From the NCBI GenBank assembly GCA_947462115.1, contig CANHON010000276.1:1-6375 (forward strand): 6,375 bases of DNA, read 5' to 3'. The stretch comes from Deltaproteobacteria bacterium. Its GTDB lineage: Bacteria; Myxococcota_A; UBA796; UBA2385. The position numbers were made by a program, and so were the translations under genes. How positions within the stretch are numbered: the stretch's first letter is position 1; each line of letters begins with the position of its first letter. Shown in pieces: positions 5,405 to 6,375 of the stretch. The notes under the pieces are model-generated. The model ran no database searches. It worked only from the letters and a program-made list of their open reading frames with translations, and was not told the origin of the DNA.

Positions 5405-5763
5405 GGCAGGGGCGCGCTCCAGTCCTCGGCGAAGAAGGCTGCGCAGGGATCGGCCGCAGTCCGCAGCGCCGCCTCCCGCTCAGCGCAGGCCGCGTCGACC
5501 TGGGCGTCGCCGCGCCGCCGGCCTTCAGCGGCGCGGGCCAGCAGGCGCTGCTCCCAGGCCCAGGTGTCGCAGGCGTCCAAAAAGCCCTGCTCGTCGTTGT
5601 AGCCGGCGTCCTCCCACGCGGGGCTGGAGCCGGGCGCCTCGGTCAAGCAGGCGCCGTAGGCCGCCGCGGCCTCGGTGCACATTGGGGCGCAGGCCGGATC
5701 GGGGCCCGGCCCGCAGCCCGCGCCTGCCACGAAGCAGAGCAGCGTCAGGCAGCTTTGTTTCAT
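5401..5763 (-). CDS. Small cysteine-rich lipoprotein candidate (120 residues)
   Basis: I do not recognise a named family. The start MKQSCLTLLCFVAGAGC looks like a lipoprotein signal: short basic n-region, hydrophobic stretch, and AGC placing the lipidated cysteine at C17. The -3 residue is G, not the usual L, so the lipobox is imperfect and plain Sec secretion is the alternative. The mature part has six more cysteines (C25, C29, C39, C65, C93, C107), enough for three disulfides, with a CxxxC pair near the front. It is acidic and alanine-rich, probably helical, with a WEDAGYNDEQGFLDACDTWAWEQ stretch split around residues 50-72. Small Cys-patterned lipoproteins like this are common in Myxococcota. 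The ATG at 5763 shares its A with the TGA of the upstream gene (TGATG). No good Shine-Dalgarno site precedes it, so translation probably depends on that gene. The frame extends 23 codons upstream to an alternative start, but this would lose the signal peptide. Confidence 0.8.
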   Translation of the reverse strand: MKQSCLTLLCFVAGAGCGPGPDPACAPMCTEAAAAYGACLTEAPGSSPAWEDAGYNDEQGFLDACDTWAWEQRLLARAAEGRRRGDAQVDAACAEREAALRTAADPCAAFFAEDWSAPLP

Positions 5764-5765
5764 CA
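5761..5765 (-). other. TGATG stop-start overlap coupling two genes
   Basis: On the minus strand the propeller gene stops with TGA (5765-5763), and the lipoprotein gene starts with ATG (5763-5761), sharing one A. With no strong ribosome binding site before this ATG, terminating ribosomes probably restart here, fixing the ratio of the two products. Confidence 0.75.
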
Positions 5766-6375
5766 GTAGAACGCGAGGCTGGTGGGGGCGAGGCGGGTGG
5801 CGATGGGCGCGCCCGCGTTCCGCAGCGCGCAAGCAGCCGGATCGACGACATGAACCCCGGGCTGGTCATTGTCGGGGTCGGTCCACCCCCAGTGGCTCGT
5901 GAGCCAGACCTCTCCGGCGGCGTTGGCGGCGGCGGCGTTGATGAAGCCAGCGCTGTTGAGGAGGCGCTGCGGCGGGCCCCCGTCGAGGCCGACGCAGTCC
6001 ACGACGCTCTCGTAGGACTCGGTGTAGCGGGTGAAGATGGCCACGCCGCCCGCGGCCGCGAGCGGGCCCACCGAGGGCTCGCCTTCGGGCGAGGCCAGGA
6101 TCAGCCGCAGCGGCTCCGCGCCGCTGTCGGCCTCGATGGTCGTGTCGAGCCGGTAGAGTCCGGCGGGGAGGGCCGGGGGCTCGCCGCTGCCGGGGGTGGA
6201 CGCTTCGCTGGCCACCCAGAATTGGCCGGGGGACTCCGATCGGGTCACCCGGGGGTTGCCGCCGACCCACCAGGCGCCGGTCACCGCCTCCGCCGCGCAG
6301 TCCACCCGCACCACCTGGCCCCGCCGCCGCGCCCAGCCGTCCACGCGGTCGAGCCGGTTGAGCACGACGTACAGC
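5763..6375 (-). CDS. Probable secreted beta-propeller protein, C-terminal part only
   Basis: The frame is open to the right edge, so the N-terminus lies outside; 203 C-terminal residues are visible, numbered here from the edge. They show repeated strand-turn patterns typical of propeller blades: GQVVRVDCAAEAVTGAWWVGG split across 19-39, FWVAS (52-56), GLYRLDTTIEA (72-82), GVAIFTRY (110-117), VVDCVGLDG (124-132), GEVWLTSHWGW (154-164), GVHVVDPAACAL (173-184), and the closing APTSLAFY. Such proteins usually bind ligands or partner proteins outside the cytoplasm. Three cysteines (C26, C127, C182) would suit an oxidising compartment, but the signal peptide cannot be seen. A GTG at 6365 is an internal valine codon rather than a start, because the frame continues upstream (LYVV) without a stop. 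The stop overlaps the start of the lipoprotein gene, which makes a coupled pair. Confidence 0.75.
   Translation of the reverse strand, partial: LYVVLNRLDRVDGWARRRGQVVRVDCAAEAVTGAWWVGGNPRVTRSESPGQFWVASEASTPGSGEPPALPAGLYRLDTTIEADSGAEPLRLILASPEGEPSVGPLAAAGGVAIFTRYTESYESVVDCVGLDGGPPQRLLNSAGFINAAAANAAGEVWLTSHWGWTDPDNDQPGVHVVDPAACALRNAGAPIATRLAPTSLAFY

Overview
The window looks like a stretch of a chromosome from a very GC-rich Gram-negative bacterium. Codon third positions are almost all G or C, and several products carry export signals, including a small cysteine-rich lipoprotein candidate. The mix of a SpeA-type arginine decarboxylase, an orphan radical SAM protein and small secreted cysteine-rich proteins fits Myxococcota (the former Deltaproteobacteria). 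That assignment is inferred from style and gene content, not from a phylogenetic marker. No rRNA, tRNA, CRISPR array, transposase or prophage gene is visible, and no gap between genes exceeds 232 bases.

Layout from left to right: bases 1-56 hold a GC-rich hairpin just past the end of speA and possibly the last codons of a plus-strand gene. Bases 57-1952 (minus) encode a complete biosynthetic arginine decarboxylase, SpeA. Its 232-base upstream region is unusually structured. It holds a four-tract G-quadruplex motif beside the ribosome binding site, an imperfect direct repeat, a dyad, and a terminator-like hairpin belonging to the preceding gene. Bases 2185-2595 (minus) encode a 136-residue protein I do not recognise. 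Bases 2731-4341 (minus) encode a 536-residue radical SAM protein of the YPxxY/GGP/CxxxCxxC type, starting at TTG. Bases 4342-4504 are a divergent intergenic region with a perfect 14-base palindrome and a possible sigma-54 promoter. This promoter would serve a plus-strand gene (4505-5389) for a 294-residue exported protein. Only 11 bases beyond its stop codon, a convergent minus-strand pair ends: a 120-residue cysteine-rich lipoprotein candidate (5401-5763) and, overlapping its start by one base, the C-terminal part of a probable beta-propeller protein that runs off the right edge.

How the genes work together: the radical SAM gene and the 136-residue gene may form a two-gene transcription unit that ends at the hairpin before speA, which would then have its own promoter. 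SpeA makes agmatine from arginine, the first step of one route to putrescine. The TGATG overlap at 5761-5765 makes the propeller and lipoprotein genes a translationally coupled pair, so their products probably act together at the cell envelope. I see no convincing evidence for a wholly new multi-gene system. The points most worth a second look are the speA leader, the unknown 136-residue protein beside the radical SAM gene, and the coupled envelope pair.
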